The notes: generated from the letters alone by a model not told the origin. DNA of 64,000 bases from Crossiella sp. SN42 (GCF_023897065.1 NZ_JAMHIV010000041.1:30777-94776); one strand, 5' to 3'; positions 50,282 through 59,571 are shown, counted from the stretch's first letter. Numbers and translations are program-made.

Positions 50282-50635
50282 CTAGACCTCGCCGTCCAGC
50301 ACCTTGCGCACCTCCGCCAGCACGGCCCGCGCCTCATCCGCCGACCCCGCCTGCAAGGTCACCTCACGCCCCTCGGCCCGCACCTTCAGCGTCACCCGCC
50401 GCGTCTCGGTCCGCCGACCCAGCCACCCGAACAACGACCGCACCAGCACCGTCGCCGTCCCACTGGTCACCAGCACCACCACGGCATCCAGCTCCGCGCC
50501 CAGCTCGCCGGGCCGCACCGGGGCGTCGAGCAGCTCGACCCGGCCGCGCAGCTCGTCCTCGCCGCGCAACCAGACGGCCAGGTCCCGCAACTGCTCGGCC
50601 CCGATGCCGCTGATCGCGATGCTCGCGCCGGTCAT
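50282..50635 (-). CDS. EACC1-like effector-associated constant component
   Basis: This 117-residue protein starts with a short beta-rich region (SIAISGIGAEQLRDLAVWL, RVELLDAPVRPGELGA). A hydrophobic stretch follows (AVVVLVTSGTATVLVRSLFGWL), then a C-terminal ubiquitin-like beta segment (VTLKVRAEGREVTLQAGSADEARAVLAEV). This matches the EACC1 layout known from genes adjacent to caspase- and trypsin-like effectors. It directly precedes the caspase gene (TAG then GTG), and ATG 50635 follows AGGGGG. It probably regulates or positions the protease. Confidence 0.82.
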   Translation of the reverse strand: MTGASIAISGIGAEQLRDLAVWLRGEDELRGRVELLDAPVRPGELGAELDAVVVLVTSGTATVLVRSLFGWLGRRTETRRVTLKVRAEGREVTLQAGSADEARAVLAEVRKVLDGEV

Positions 50636-50806
50636 CACGCCCCCTGCATGCTCGACTACCCAGAGCGATGACGCTATCCCAGGGAGTGCGGGCGGAGTGT
50701 GCGGACAAGTCACGTTGCCGCAAAGCTTCGGCCAACACCGCTGTGAGTTCGGGACTACACACACGGTGCTACTCGAGCAACGACCGGATGCTCAGGCTGG
50801 TCGAGC

Positions 50807-51013
50807 CTGGAGCACGCCGCGGACCTGTGGCTACTCGTCGCCCTCGTATCCATCCTCGCCGGTGCCGTTCTCGGCTTCCTCTACGTGGTCGGCAGGTTCC
50901 TGCCCGAGCACCGCGTCCGCATCGTCGCCCGAATGGGCCGCGCCATCGGCTGCACCGTCGAGCTGCGCCGGGACGCGCGCGAGATCGAGACCCCGCGCGC
51001 GCCCGACACCTGA
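50807..51013 (+). CDS. Small single-pass membrane protein, non-standard start
   Basis: An open frame ends at a TGA (51011-51013) and encodes a membrane helix (LWLLVALVSILAGAVLGFLY) followed by a basic tail (RVRIVARMGRAIGC, ELRRDAREIETPRA). Codon use is strongly G/C at third positions, as in real genes here. No ATG, GTG or TTG lies in frame upstream; CTG 50807 is the best candidate. ATG 50788 is out of frame by one base, so a frameshift is an alternative. It is divergent from the EACC1 gene and may be part of that module. Confidence 0.45.
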   Translation: MEHAADLWLLVALVSILAGAVLGFLYVVGRFLPEHRVRIVARMGRAIGCTVELRRDAREIETPRAPDT

Positions 51014-51015
51014 GC

Positions 51016-52170
51016 TCACGCCCCGGTCTTGCGGAGCTGCTCGTTCATGATCAGGAACGCGCCCAGCCCGTGGAAGTCGTTCGTGTTCCGCGGTCGCTTC
51101 AAGTAGTACGACAGGTCCCCGACGTTCGTCCCCTCGCTGATGTCCCGCACATTGGTCAGCCCGTCCGACCCAACACTCGCCTTCGCCAGCACGCCCTGGT
51201 ACCCCTTGCGGCTCACCGCGCTGAAGCTCGCGTCCAGGTACCCGCGCTCCACCCCGCGCGAGATCATGAAGGTGTACATCGCCGAGGCGGAGGTCTCCGT
51301 CCAGTTGCCGCTCGCGGTCGGCTTGTCCACCACCTGGAACCAGCGTCCGGTGGCCGTGTCCTGGTAGCGCTGGTAGCCGCGGGCCAGGTGTTGCACCATG
51401 GCGATCACCTCGGCGCGGCGGGGATGGTTGGCGGGCAACACTTCCAGGATGTCGATGGCGGTCATGCCGAACCAGCCGATGGCCCGGGCCCAGTGCTCGG
51501 CGGAGTGCCTGCCGGGGTTGTTCGCCCACGGCTCGGAGCCGTCCTCGTCATAGGCGTGCCAGAGCAAGCCGTTGTCGCGTTTGAGGTTCTTGAAGTAGGC
51601 GGCCAGGTTGCGGACGGCCTCGTCGTAACCGTAGGTCTCGTCGTACTGCTTGGCGTAACTGGCGATGAACGGCTGGGCCATGTACACCCCGTCCGCCCAC
51701 AGCTGGCCCACCTTGCCGACCGCGTGGAACATGCCGCCGTCCCTGGTCCTCGGGTAGGCCGGGAACCGGTTGCGCAGCTTGTCCGCCGCCTTCTTGTACT
51801 TCGCCTGCCCGGTCTCGGCGTGCAGGATGACCAGCAGGGTGGCCGAGCGCATCGCGTCCAGGTTGGTGAAGTTGTTGCTGATCTCGCCGTTGGCGTTGAC
51901 GAAGCGGTCCACCCACGCCTTGAGGTAGTCGAAGTACTTCTTCTCCCCGGTGCGCTTGTAGACCAGGTACTGGCCGTACAGGTACAGCCCCCGGGTGTAG
52001 CTCCAGCCGCCCAGCGTGGCGGGGGTGTAGCGCTGCATGGTCGAGTCCACCACCGCCTTCGACCAGTCCTCCGGCGCGGGCGCGGCGACGGCCGCCGGGG
52101 TGCCCAGCGCGGTGGTCATGGCCAGCAGCAGGCCGAGCACCAGCCCGCGGGCGCGGGTTGTCGTGATCAC
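51016..52170 (-). CDS. GH105 unsaturated rhamnogalacturonyl hydrolase (YteR-like), secreted
   Basis: This protein of about 384 residues has a signal peptide (LVLGLLLAMTTALG, cleaved near AVAAPAP) and the GH88/105 alpha-barrel. Family patterns are MFHAVGKVGQLWADGVYMA (the Asp in WADG is catalytic in YteR), HAYDEDG, GRHSAEHWARAIGWFGMTA and GNWTETSASAMYTF. These enzymes cleave unsaturated galacturonyl units left by pectate and rhamnogalacturonan lyases. GTG 52170 is chosen because GAGAGG lies about 8 bp upstream; a GTG nine bases earlier overlaps that site. It is divergent from the GH95-like gene and part of the same glycan locus. Confidence 0.9.
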   Translation of the reverse strand: MITTTRARGLVLGLLLAMTTALGTPAAVAAPAPEDWSKAVVDSTMQRYTPATLGGWSYTRGLYLYGQYLVYKRTGEKKYFDYLKAWVDRFVNANGEISNNFTNLDAMRSATLLVILHAETGQAKYKKAADKLRNRFPAYPRTRDGGMFHAVGKVGQLWADGVYMAQPFIASYAKQYDETYGYDEAVRNLAAYFKNLKRDNGLLWHAYDEDGSEPWANNPGRHSAEHWARAIGWFGMTAIDILEVLPANHPRRAEVIAMVQHLARGYQRYQDTATGRWFQVVDKPTASGNWTETSASAMYTFMISRGVERGYLDASFSAVSRKGYQGVLAKASVGSDGLTNVRDISEGTNVGDLSYYLKRPRNTNDFHGLGAFLIMNEQLRKTGA

Positions 52171-52198
52171 GTCGTCCACCTCTCGATGTAAAGGTAAT

Positions 52199-52374
52199 CA
52201 TCCGATCTCATGGCGAACGGTGGCGGCGAGGCGGTGGCGGTTCGTCCAGCACACCGGGGGTGGGGGAGCCTGTCAAGGGTCAGAAGTTGCTGTCCTTCCC
52301 TCAGGGTGGCCGGAGTGACAGGTTGACGGTGGTTTTGGCCAGTCCTACGCTCGGATCGGCCACACATCCGATCT
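52199..52374. promoter_or_regulatory. Divergent promoter region with repeated CATCCGATCT and a sigma-70-like promoter
   Basis: CATCCGATCT occurs at 52199-52208 and again at 52365-52374, flanking the divergent start region of the GH105 and GH95-like genes. Between them TTGACG (52323) and TACGCT (52346), 17 bp apart, form a plausible vegetative promoter for the GH95-like gene. The repeats could be operator half-sites for a sugar-responsive regulator, none of which is encoded nearby. Confidence 0.45.
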
Positions 52375-52418
52375 TTGAGCAACGTGTGTATGAGTTGCCA
52401 CGTACGGACGAGGTGCTG

Positions 52419-55313
52419 ATGGACGAGTGGACCGCGGGCATCTCCCGCAGGGGCTTCCTGGGCGCGGCGGTGGCCGGCTCACTCGCCGGATCGCTGGCCG
52501 GGCCGCTGAGCGGGCAGGCCATGGCCACCGAGTTGGTCGAGGCCGCCGGGGGCGGGCTGCGCGACCGGATGCGCACCGAGGCGGCCTGGGCGGAGTTCCT
52601 CGGCGCGCAGGACCTGCGCTGGGCCCGGCTGCCGCGTACCTGGTACGAGGGTCCGTTCCTGGGCAACGGTTTCCTGGCCACCAGCGTCTACCGCGAACCC
52701 GGCGCCAACGCGCTGCGCTTCACCGTCGACCACAGCCAGGTCCAGGACCACAGGCCCAGCTTCGGCAACGAGTGGGGCGTGGCCAGGTTGCCGGTCGGCA
52801 GGCTGCTGCTCACCCCGGTCGGCGCCATCACCGGCGTGGACCTACGGCTGGACCTATGGCAGGCCGAGTTGCGTGGCACCATCACCACCGACCGCGGCAG
52901 CCTGGAGATCCGCGCGATCGTGCACAGCGTCCGCGCGCTGCTGCGGATCTCGGTGCGTCCCAGCGCGGGCGAACGGGACTTCACCCTCGCCTTCCACCCG
53001 GCCGAGGCGATCAGCCCGCGCACCATCCGCGAGGACCCACCCAAGGACTTCACCCGCAACCCGGCCCCTGAGCTCCGCACCTCGGGTGAGGTGAACCTGG
53101 TCGTGCAGCCCATGGTGGCCGGTGGCCAGACCGCCACCGCCTACCGCAAGGCCAAGGGGCGCAACGAGACCACCCTGCTGCTCTCGGTCGCGCACACCTA
53201 CCCGGACACCACCGCCGAGCAGTTCGCCCGCACCACCGTGCGCCGCGCCGCGCTCACCGGTGAGGACGAGCTGCTGCGCGAGCACCGAAACTGGTGGCAG
53301 GACTGCTATCGCCGCAGCTTTGTGTCCATTCCGGACGGTCTGCTGCAGAGCTTCTACTGGATCCAGCTGTACAAGCTCGCCAGCGCCTCCCGCGCCAGCG
53401 GCCCGGTGATGGCCACCACCGGGCCCTGGCTGGAGCCGACGCCCTGGCCCTCGGTGTGGTGGAACCTCAACGCCCAGTTGCAGTACTGGCCCGTGCACGG
53501 CTCAGGCCACCCCGAGCTGGACCCGATCCCGCGCACCCTGGCCACCCACCGGCAGACCCTCGTCGACGGCCTGCGCCCGGAGTACCGGCACGACTCGGCC
53601 GGACTGCGCCGCAGCACCGACGCCCAGTTCGACGACGCCGGATTTGTCGGCGTGCCAGGCAAGACCTCACCGGACCCCGAGGTCGGCGACCTGCCCTGGC
53701 TGCTGCACAACGTGTGGCTGACCTACCGGCACAGCATGGACGAACGGGTGCTGCGCGAGGTGCTGTACCCGTTGCTGCGCAAGGCGATGAACTACTACCT
53801 GCACTTCCTCGCCCCCGGCCCGGACGGCAAGCTGCACCTGCCGCCCACCTTCTCCCCGGAGTACGGCAGCGCGCCGGACTGCAACTACGACCTGGCGCTG
53901 ATCCGCTGGAGCTGCGCCACCCTGCTGGAATCCGTGCGGCTACTGCGCATCCACGATCCGCTGGCCCCGCGCTGGCGGGAGGTGCTGGACACCCTGGTCG
54001 ACTACCCGGTGGACGGCAACGGCTTCATGATCGGCGCGGGGGTGCCGTTCGCCAAGTCGCACCGGCACTACTCGCACCTGCTCATGGTCTACCCGCTCTA
54101 CCTGGTCACCGCCGAACAACCCGAGCACCGCGAGCTGATCGACCGCTCGTTGAAGCACTGGATCAGCTTCGAGGGCGCGCTGCGCGGCTACAGCTTCACC
54201 GGCGCCGCCTCGATCGCCAGCCAGTTCGGTCGTGGTGACGACGCGCTGAAGTACCTGCGCGAGCTGGTCGCCCGCTTCCTGCAACCCAACACGATGTACT
54301 ACGAGGCCGGGCCGGTCATCGAGACCCCGCTCTCGGGCATGCAGTCCCTGCACGACATGCTCTGCCAGAGCTGGGGCGGCATCATCCGGATCTTCCCCGC
54401 GGTGCCGGGCGAATGGGACGAGGTCACCCTGCACGACTTCCGCACCGAGGGCGCGTTCCTGGTCAGCGCGGTGCGCCGCAACGGAAAGACCGAGTTCGTG
54501 CGCATCCGCAGCCTGGCCGGTGAACCCTGCCGGGTGCGCACCGGCATCCCCGGCCGCCTCACCGTGCGCGATGTGCACGGCCGGCCGCACCGGTACAAGC
54601 AGGGCGCCGCCGACACCATCGAGATCGAGCTGCGCCGCGGGCAGGAGGTCATCGTGCACGCCGCCGGCGCCCGGCCCGACCTCACCATCGCCCCGGTCAC
54701 GGTCACCACCCCCGCCGCGCCTTGGGGCCTGCCGCCACTGCCACCCGGCGGCGACATGGTCACCGTGGACCTGGAACCCTTCTACACCAACGACGGCATC
54801 ACCAACGAGTTCTACCTCGGCGACGGCGACTTCGACGGCACCGGCCGCACCTACCCCTCCGGCGCGTTGCCGCAGAACGGATCCCTCAGCAACGACGGCG
54901 TGCCGTTCCGCTTCACCAACGGCCACGAAGGCACCAGGAACAACGTCACCGCCGCCGGACAGACCCTCGAACTGCCCGAGGGCAACTACCGGAAGCTGCA
55001 CCTGCTGGGCGCCAGCGACAACGGCAACACCGACGCCACGGCCACCCTGCACTACACCGACGGCGGCACCGCCCCGGTCCGCCTCGCCCTCACCGACTGG
55101 CTCTCCCCGGCCGCCTTCGGGGAAAGCGAACCGTTGCGCACCAACCAGATCCACACCCGAACCGGACCCGTGGACCGCAGAGCCACCGTGTTCCACCAGG
55201 TTCTCGCCGCCGACCCGACGCGGCGACTGCGCGCGATCACCTTGCCCGCCAGCGCGAAGCCCCGTTCGCACGTGTTCGCCGTGACATTGGAGAAAGCCAC
55301 CAACCCCGACTGA
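52419..55313 (+). CDS. Tat-exported GH95-like glycoside hydrolase with C-terminal accessory domain
   Basis: This 964-residue enzyme has a twin-arginine signal (ISRRGFLGAAVAGS). GH95-like features are FLGNGFLATSVYREPG, SVWWNLNAQLQYWPVHGSGH, PTFSPEYG, KSHRHYSHLLMVYPL and GMQSLHDMLCQSWGG. GH95 members are alpha-L-fucosidases or alpha-L-galactosidases. From about residue 780 an additional beta domain follows (DGITNEFYLGDGDFDGTGRT), seen in other secreted actinobacterial GHs. ATG 52419 lies behind GAGGTGCTG; the frame opens earlier but the Tat signal fixes this start. It leads a rightward operon with a lyase-like gene 14 bp after its stop. Confidence 0.85.
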   Translation: MDEWTAGISRRGFLGAAVAGSLAGSLAGPLSGQAMATELVEAAGGGLRDRMRTEAAWAEFLGAQDLRWARLPRTWYEGPFLGNGFLATSVYREPGANALRFTVDHSQVQDHRPSFGNEWGVARLPVGRLLLTPVGAITGVDLRLDLWQAELRGTITTDRGSLEIRAIVHSVRALLRISVRPSAGERDFTLAFHPAEAISPRTIREDPPKDFTRNPAPELRTSGEVNLVVQPMVAGGQTATAYRKAKGRNETTLLLSVAHTYPDTTAEQFARTTVRRAALTGEDELLREHRNWWQDCYRRSFVSIPDGLLQSFYWIQLYKLASASRASGPVMATTGPWLEPTPWPSVWWNLNAQLQYWPVHGSGHPELDPIPRTLATHRQTLVDGLRPEYRHDSAGLRRSTDAQFDDAGFVGVPGKTSPDPEVGDLPWLLHNVWLTYRHSMDERVLREVLYPLLRKAMNYYLHFLAPGPDGKLHLPPTFSPEYGSAPDCNYDLALIRWSCATLLESVRLLRIHDPLAPRWREVLDTLVDYPVDGNGFMIGAGVPFAKSHRHYSHLLMVYPLYLVTAEQPEHRELIDRSLKHWISFEGALRGYSFTGAASIASQFGRGDDALKYLRELVARFLQPNTMYYEAGPVIETPLSGMQSLHDMLCQSWGGIIRIFPAVPGEWDEVTLHDFRTEGAFLVSAVRRNGKTEFVRIRSLAGEPCRVRTGIPGRLTVRDVHGRPHRYKQGAADTIEIELRRGQEVIVHAAGARPDLTIAPVTVTTPAAPWGLPPLPPGGDMVTVDLEPFYTNDGITNEFYLGDGDFDGTGRTYPSGALPQNGSLSNDGVPFRFTNGHEGTRNNVTAAGQTLELPEGNYRKLHLLGASDNGNTDATATLHYTDGGTAPVRLALTDWLSPAAFGESEPLRTNQIHTRTGPVDRRATVFHQVLAADPTRRLRAITLPASAKPRSHVFAVTLEKATNPD

Positions 55314-55327
55314 GGAAGGGGAGCTCC

Positions 55328-56149
55328 ATGTCCGAGCAACCGCATCGGATAGACCGCAGGAACGCACTGAGACTCGGCGCCCTTGGCGCACTGGCCGCCG
55401 GAGGACTGGCCGCCCCGCAAGCCGCCGCCGCCCCGGCCCGCACCAGTGCGGTGGAACCCAGGCCGGCCGACTGGGTGCTGCGCTGGAACCCGAACCCCGC
55501 CACCGACAAGCTGCGCGCCTTCGAGGGCCTGGAGGACGACCGCGCCGGCTCGCACCAGGGCGTCAAGCACATCCACGCGCTGGCCGACCACTGGCGCTTC
55601 GACATGCACACCAGGGACCGCGACGGCTCCGACCGGCAGCGCAACGAGTCCAAGGGCATGCGCACCGGCGACACCCTGCACAAGATCCAGGAAGGCCAGA
55701 CCTGGCGAATCACCTACCAGGCCTACCTCCCCAGCTCGCTCACCGCCACCACCCGGTTCAGCCACATCTTCCAGATGAAGGTGCAGGACGTGGGCGGACC
55801 GCTGATCACCATGACCCTGCGCGAGCGCAACGGCCCCAAGATCGAGATGCTCACGCTGCGGGACGACGACGCCGGCACCGTGCACGCCCCGGTGCCGCTG
55901 ACCCCGTTGCAGAACAAGTGGATCGACATCGAGTTCGAGGTCAAGGCGGTCAACAGCGGCGGCTACGTGCGCTGGGTGATCAAGGACGGCGGCCGGGTGG
56001 TGCAGGACTACCGGACCACCGCGGTGGACATGTGGCGCGACAAGAACTACCTGCGCCCCAAGTGGGGCATCTACCGCAGCATCGAAAGCGCGGGACTGAA
56101 GGACTGCTACCAGCTCATCCGTGGCTACCAGGGATATATCCTCCAGTGA
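55328..56149 (+). CDS. Secreted polysaccharide lyase-like (jelly-roll) protein
   Basis: This 273-residue protein has a Tat-like signal (RRNALRLGALGALAAGG, cleaved after AAAAPA) and a beta-jelly-roll body of the heparinase I/alginate lyase superfamily: RQRNESKGM, TRFSHIFQMK, NKWIDIEFEVKA, YVRWVIKDGG, RPKWGIYRS. Such proteins cleave uronic-acid polysaccharides, and the GH105 nearby acts on the unsaturated products of lyases. The substrate cannot be named. ATG 55328 follows GAGGAAGGGGAG. It lies between the GH95-like and GH27 genes in one operon. Confidence 0.78.
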   Translation: MSEQPHRIDRRNALRLGALGALAAGGLAAPQAAAAPARTSAVEPRPADWVLRWNPNPATDKLRAFEGLEDDRAGSHQGVKHIHALADHWRFDMHTRDRDGSDRQRNESKGMRTGDTLHKIQEGQTWRITYQAYLPSSLTATTRFSHIFQMKVQDVGGPLITMTLRERNGPKIEMLTLRDDDAGTVHAPVPLTPLQNKWIDIEFEVKAVNSGGYVRWVIKDGGRVVQDYRTTAVDMWRDKNYLRPKWGIYRSIESAGLKDCYQLIRGYQGYILQ

Positions 56150-56165
56150 CAGGAAGGGAGTAGCG

Positions 56166-58181
56166 GTGAACAGGTTGGCGCGCAAGCTGATCGCCTCGAT
56201 CGGCGCGGCGGGCGCCGTGCTCGGGCTCCTGGTGGCGCTGCCGCAGCAGGCGGCTGCGCTGCCGGACGGGCTGGCGCTCACCCCGCCGATGGGCTTCAAC
56301 AACTGGAACGCCACCGGATGCGCGGTGGACGAGAAGCTGATCAGGGACACCGCCGACCTGTTCATCAGCAAGGGACTCAAGGACTCCGGCTACGAGTACG
56401 TCAACATCGACGACTGCTGGGCCGCACCCGACCGCGACCCGGTGACCAAACGGCTCACCCACCATCCCGAGCGTTTTCCCAGCGGCATCAAGGCATTGGC
56501 CGACTACGTGCACGCCAAGGGCCTGAAACTGGGCATCTACACCAGCGCGGGCACCCTCACCTGCGCCAAGACCATGCCCGGCGCGCTGGACCACGAGGAG
56601 ATCGACGCGCAGACCTTCGCCGACTGGGGCGTGGACTACCTCAAGTACGACAACTGCAACAACCAGGGCCGTCCCGCGCTGGAGCGCTACACCAAGATGG
56701 GGGACGCGCTCAAGAAGACCGGCCGCAAGATCGTCTACTCGCTGTGCGAGTGGGGTGAGAACAAGCCGTGGGAGTGGGGAGCCGAGGTCGGCCACCTGTG
56801 GCGCACCACCGGCGACATCACCGACACCTGGGCCAAGACCATGGACATCATGAAGCGCAACGCCGTGCTGGCCGAGCACGCCGGGCCCGGCCGGTGGAAC
56901 GACCCGGACATGCTGGAGGTCGGCAACGGCGGCATGACCGACACCGAGTACCGCTCGCACTTCAGCCTCTGGTCCATCATGGCCGCCCCGCTGCTGATCG
57001 GCTCGGACCTGCGCAAGGTCACCCCGGCCACCTTCGACATCCTGAACAACCGCGAGATCATCGCGGTCGACCAGGACAAGCTGGGCAAGCAGGGCAGGGT
57101 GCTGTCCAACCAGGACGGTCGCTGGATCTTCGCCAAGCCGCTGGCCAACGGGGACACCGCGGTCGCACTGTTCAACGAGACCGAGGTGGCCGCCCGGATC
57201 AGCACCAGCGCCACCGAGCTCGGCCTGCCCAAGCGGGCCGGGTACAAGGCGCGGGACCTGTGGCAGCACAAGGACTTACAGACCGCGGGCGAGGTCTCCG
57301 CGGTGGTTCCGCCGCACGCCACCGTGATGTACCGCATCTCCACCGGCGCGGACTGGAGCTGGCAGCAGCCCGCGGTCACCACCGGCCTCGACCTGGCCAC
57401 CACCATCCCCGGCATCCCGGCCAACCTCACCCCGGCCGGGCGCACCTTCGAGGTCGGCGTCTCCGCCACCAACCTGGCCCGCACACCCGTCTTCGACCCC
57501 GAGCTCACCTTGACCGTGCCGCCGAAGTGGCACGCCCGGCTGGTGCGCACGGACCGCCGCTGGCTGCTGCGCACCGGGGAAACCGTCCGCGCGGTCTACG
57601 AGGTCACCGTGCCCGCCACCACACCCGACGGGCCAGCGAAGCTCCACAATGGACTGGAGTTCGCCTGGGCCGGTGCGCGCAAGGTGACCCTGGGCGGAGA
57701 GCAGCAGCTCATCGTGCCGCCCATGGTGCCCGGCACGGTCAGCAGCCTCGGCGACGTCCGCTCGGCCGTGGAGCACGGCGGCTACGGCCCGGTCGAACGC
57801 GACATGTCCAACGGCAGCTACCGGCCCGGCGACGGCAAACCCCTGACCATCAACGGGAAGCGCTTCGCCAAGGGACTCGGCGGGCACGCGCCCAGCACCC
57901 TCACCTACTACCTGAACAACCGCTGCACCAACCTGACCACCACCGTCGGCATCGACGACGAGCGCGACGAGCGGCAGCTCGGCTCGGCCACCTTCGAGAT
58001 CTGGGCCGACGGCCGCAAGGTCGCCGACAGCGGCCTGCGCACCTGGCGCGACGACGCCGTGACCCTGTCCGCCGACCTCACCGGCGCCCGCTACCTGAAG
58101 CTGGTGATCACCGACGGCGGCGACGGCGTGCAGTTCGACCGAGGCGACTTCGCCGAACCCCTGCTCACCTGCCACCTGTGA
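56166..58181 (+). CDS. Secreted GH27 alpha-galactosidase with C-terminal NPCBM domain
   Basis: This 671-residue enzyme has a signal peptide (ending near QAAALPDG) and a GH27 barrel: LTPPMGFNNWNATGC, YVNIDDCWA, VDYLKYDNCNN (nucleophile Asp) and GRWNDPDMLEVGN (acid/base Asp). A beta domain follows, then an NEW3-like domain, and an NPCBM domain at the C-terminus (FAKGLGGHAPS, TTVGIDDERD, ARYLKLVITDGGDG). GTG 56166 follows AGGAAGGGAG, while the in-frame opening at 56121 overlaps the previous gene. Codon 371 is a TTA, which is rare in high-GC actinomycetes and may tie its translation to the bldA-type tRNA. Confidence 0.94.
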   Translation: MNRLARKLIASIGAAGAVLGLLVALPQQAAALPDGLALTPPMGFNNWNATGCAVDEKLIRDTADLFISKGLKDSGYEYVNIDDCWAAPDRDPVTKRLTHHPERFPSGIKALADYVHAKGLKLGIYTSAGTLTCAKTMPGALDHEEIDAQTFADWGVDYLKYDNCNNQGRPALERYTKMGDALKKTGRKIVYSLCEWGENKPWEWGAEVGHLWRTTGDITDTWAKTMDIMKRNAVLAEHAGPGRWNDPDMLEVGNGGMTDTEYRSHFSLWSIMAAPLLIGSDLRKVTPATFDILNNREIIAVDQDKLGKQGRVLSNQDGRWIFAKPLANGDTAVALFNETEVAARISTSATELGLPKRAGYKARDLWQHKDLQTAGEVSAVVPPHATVMYRISTGADWSWQQPAVTTGLDLATTIPGIPANLTPAGRTFEVGVSATNLARTPVFDPELTLTVPPKWHARLVRTDRRWLLRTGETVRAVYEVTVPATTPDGPAKLHNGLEFAWAGARKVTLGGEQQLIVPPMVPGTVSSLGDVRSAVEHGGYGPVERDMSNGSYRPGDGKPLTINGKRFAKGLGGHAPSTLTYYLNNRCTNLTTTVGIDDERDERQLGSATFEIWADGRKVADSGLRTWRDDAVTLSADLTGARYLKLVITDGGDGVQFDRGDFAEPLLTCHL

Positions 58182-58189
58182 GGAAACCC

Positions 58190-59404
58190 TTGACCCACAA
58201 GCGCTACGCGCTCATCGGCACCGGAAACCGGGCCACCGTGTTCCTGCGCGCCCTGACCGTCGAACACACCGGCACGGCCGAGCTGGTCGCGCTGGCCGAT
58301 GTCAACCGGACCCGGATGGCCGCGCACAACCGGAGGCTCGCCGGGCTCGGCGCGGCCCCCGTCCCGGAGTACCCGGCCGAGGACTTCCTGGCCATGCTGG
58401 ACCGGGAGGCCGTGGACACCGTGCTGGTCACCACGGTGGACCGCACCCACGACGAGTACATCACCGCCGCCCTGCGCGCGGGCCGCGATGTCATCACCGA
58501 GAAGCCGATGACCACCGATCCCGAACGCTGCCAACGCATCCTGGACGCGGTGGCGGACACCGGGCGCACGGTCACGGTCGCCTTCAACTACCGCTACCAG
58601 CCGGTCTTCGAGCGGTTGAAGCAGATCATCGCGGCCGGGGAGATCGGCGAGGTCGGCTCGGTGCACTTCGAGTGGCTGCTGGACACCCGGCACGGCGCGG
58701 ACTACTTCCGCCGCTGGCACCGGGACAAGGCCAACTCCGGCGGCCTGCTGGTGCACAAGGCCACCCACCACTTCGACCTGGTCAACTGGTGGCTGGACAC
58801 CGAACCGGCCGAGGTCTACGCGCAGGGCCGGCTGTTCTTCTACGGTCCCGACAACCTGCGCCGGCACGGCCAGGACCCGGCGGCCTTCCGGCTCGACCTC
58901 ACCGAGGACCCGTGGCTGCGCGAGCTCTACCACGAGGCCGCGCACGAGGACGGCTACCGGCGGGACCAGGACGTCTTCGCCCCCGGAGTGTCCATTGAGG
59001 ACGATCTGGCGGTGCTCGCCCGCTACCGCTCCGGCGCCACCCTGACCTACCACCTGACCGCCTACGCCCCGTGGGAGGGCGTGCGGGTGATGGTCAACGG
59101 CAGCAAGGGCCGGGCCGAACTGGAGGTGGTGGAGGCCGATCCCGGCGGCCAGCCGCACGCCAGCCTGTGGGTGCGCAGGTTCTGGCAGCCGCCGCAGCAG
59201 GTCCCGGTGTCCGCGGAGGAAGGACACGCCAGTGCCGACCGCAGGCTGTGCGCGGCGCTCTTCGGCGCGGAAACCGAGGACAGCACCGGCAAACGCGCCG
59301 ACCACCTGGCCGGGGCACGCTCGCTGCTCACCGGGTTCGCGGCCAACCGCAGCCTGGTCACCGGCGGGCCGGTGCGCACCAACGAGCTGGGCGTCCGGTT
59401 GTGA
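58190..59404 (+). CDS. Gfo/Idh/MocA-family oxidoreductase
   Basis: This protein of about 404 residues has an N-terminal Rossmann fold (RYALIGTGNRATVFLRAL) and the family motif DVITEKPM. The C-terminal domain carries the family His motif (HKATHHFDLVNWWL). Such enzymes oxidise or reduce sugars or sugar acids with NAD(P), so it probably handles a sugar freed by the locus. TTG 58190 follows GAGGAAA; a GTG at 58178 overlapping the GH27 stop is the alternative. It is co-transcribed with the GH95-like, lyase-like and GH27 genes and has no signal peptide, so it acts inside the cell. Confidence 0.9.
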   Translation: MTHKRYALIGTGNRATVFLRALTVEHTGTAELVALADVNRTRMAAHNRRLAGLGAAPVPEYPAEDFLAMLDREAVDTVLVTTVDRTHDEYITAALRAGRDVITEKPMTTDPERCQRILDAVADTGRTVTVAFNYRYQPVFERLKQIIAAGEIGEVGSVHFEWLLDTRHGADYFRRWHRDKANSGGLLVHKATHHFDLVNWWLDTEPAEVYAQGRLFFYGPDNLRRHGQDPAAFRLDLTEDPWLRELYHEAAHEDGYRRDQDVFAPGVSIEDDLAVLARYRSGATLTYHLTAYAPWEGVRVMVNGSKGRAELEVVEADPGGQPHASLWVRRFWQPPQQVPVSAEEGHASADRRLCAALFGAETEDSTGKRADHLAGARSLLTGFAANRSLVTGGPVRTNELGVRL

Positions 59405-59571
59405 GGAGGGGGCGCTGCTGACCGAGGGCCAGTGGCCGGCGCCACCGACTTCGCGGGCACCGAGGACCGCGCTGGAGCCCCACCTCGGCGACCCGCCGCC
59501 AACCACCTGAAGTGAGCCCAGTGTGACGCGCCTCCCGCACAGGATGGCGCGCACCGGCCATAGTGGGTGCC

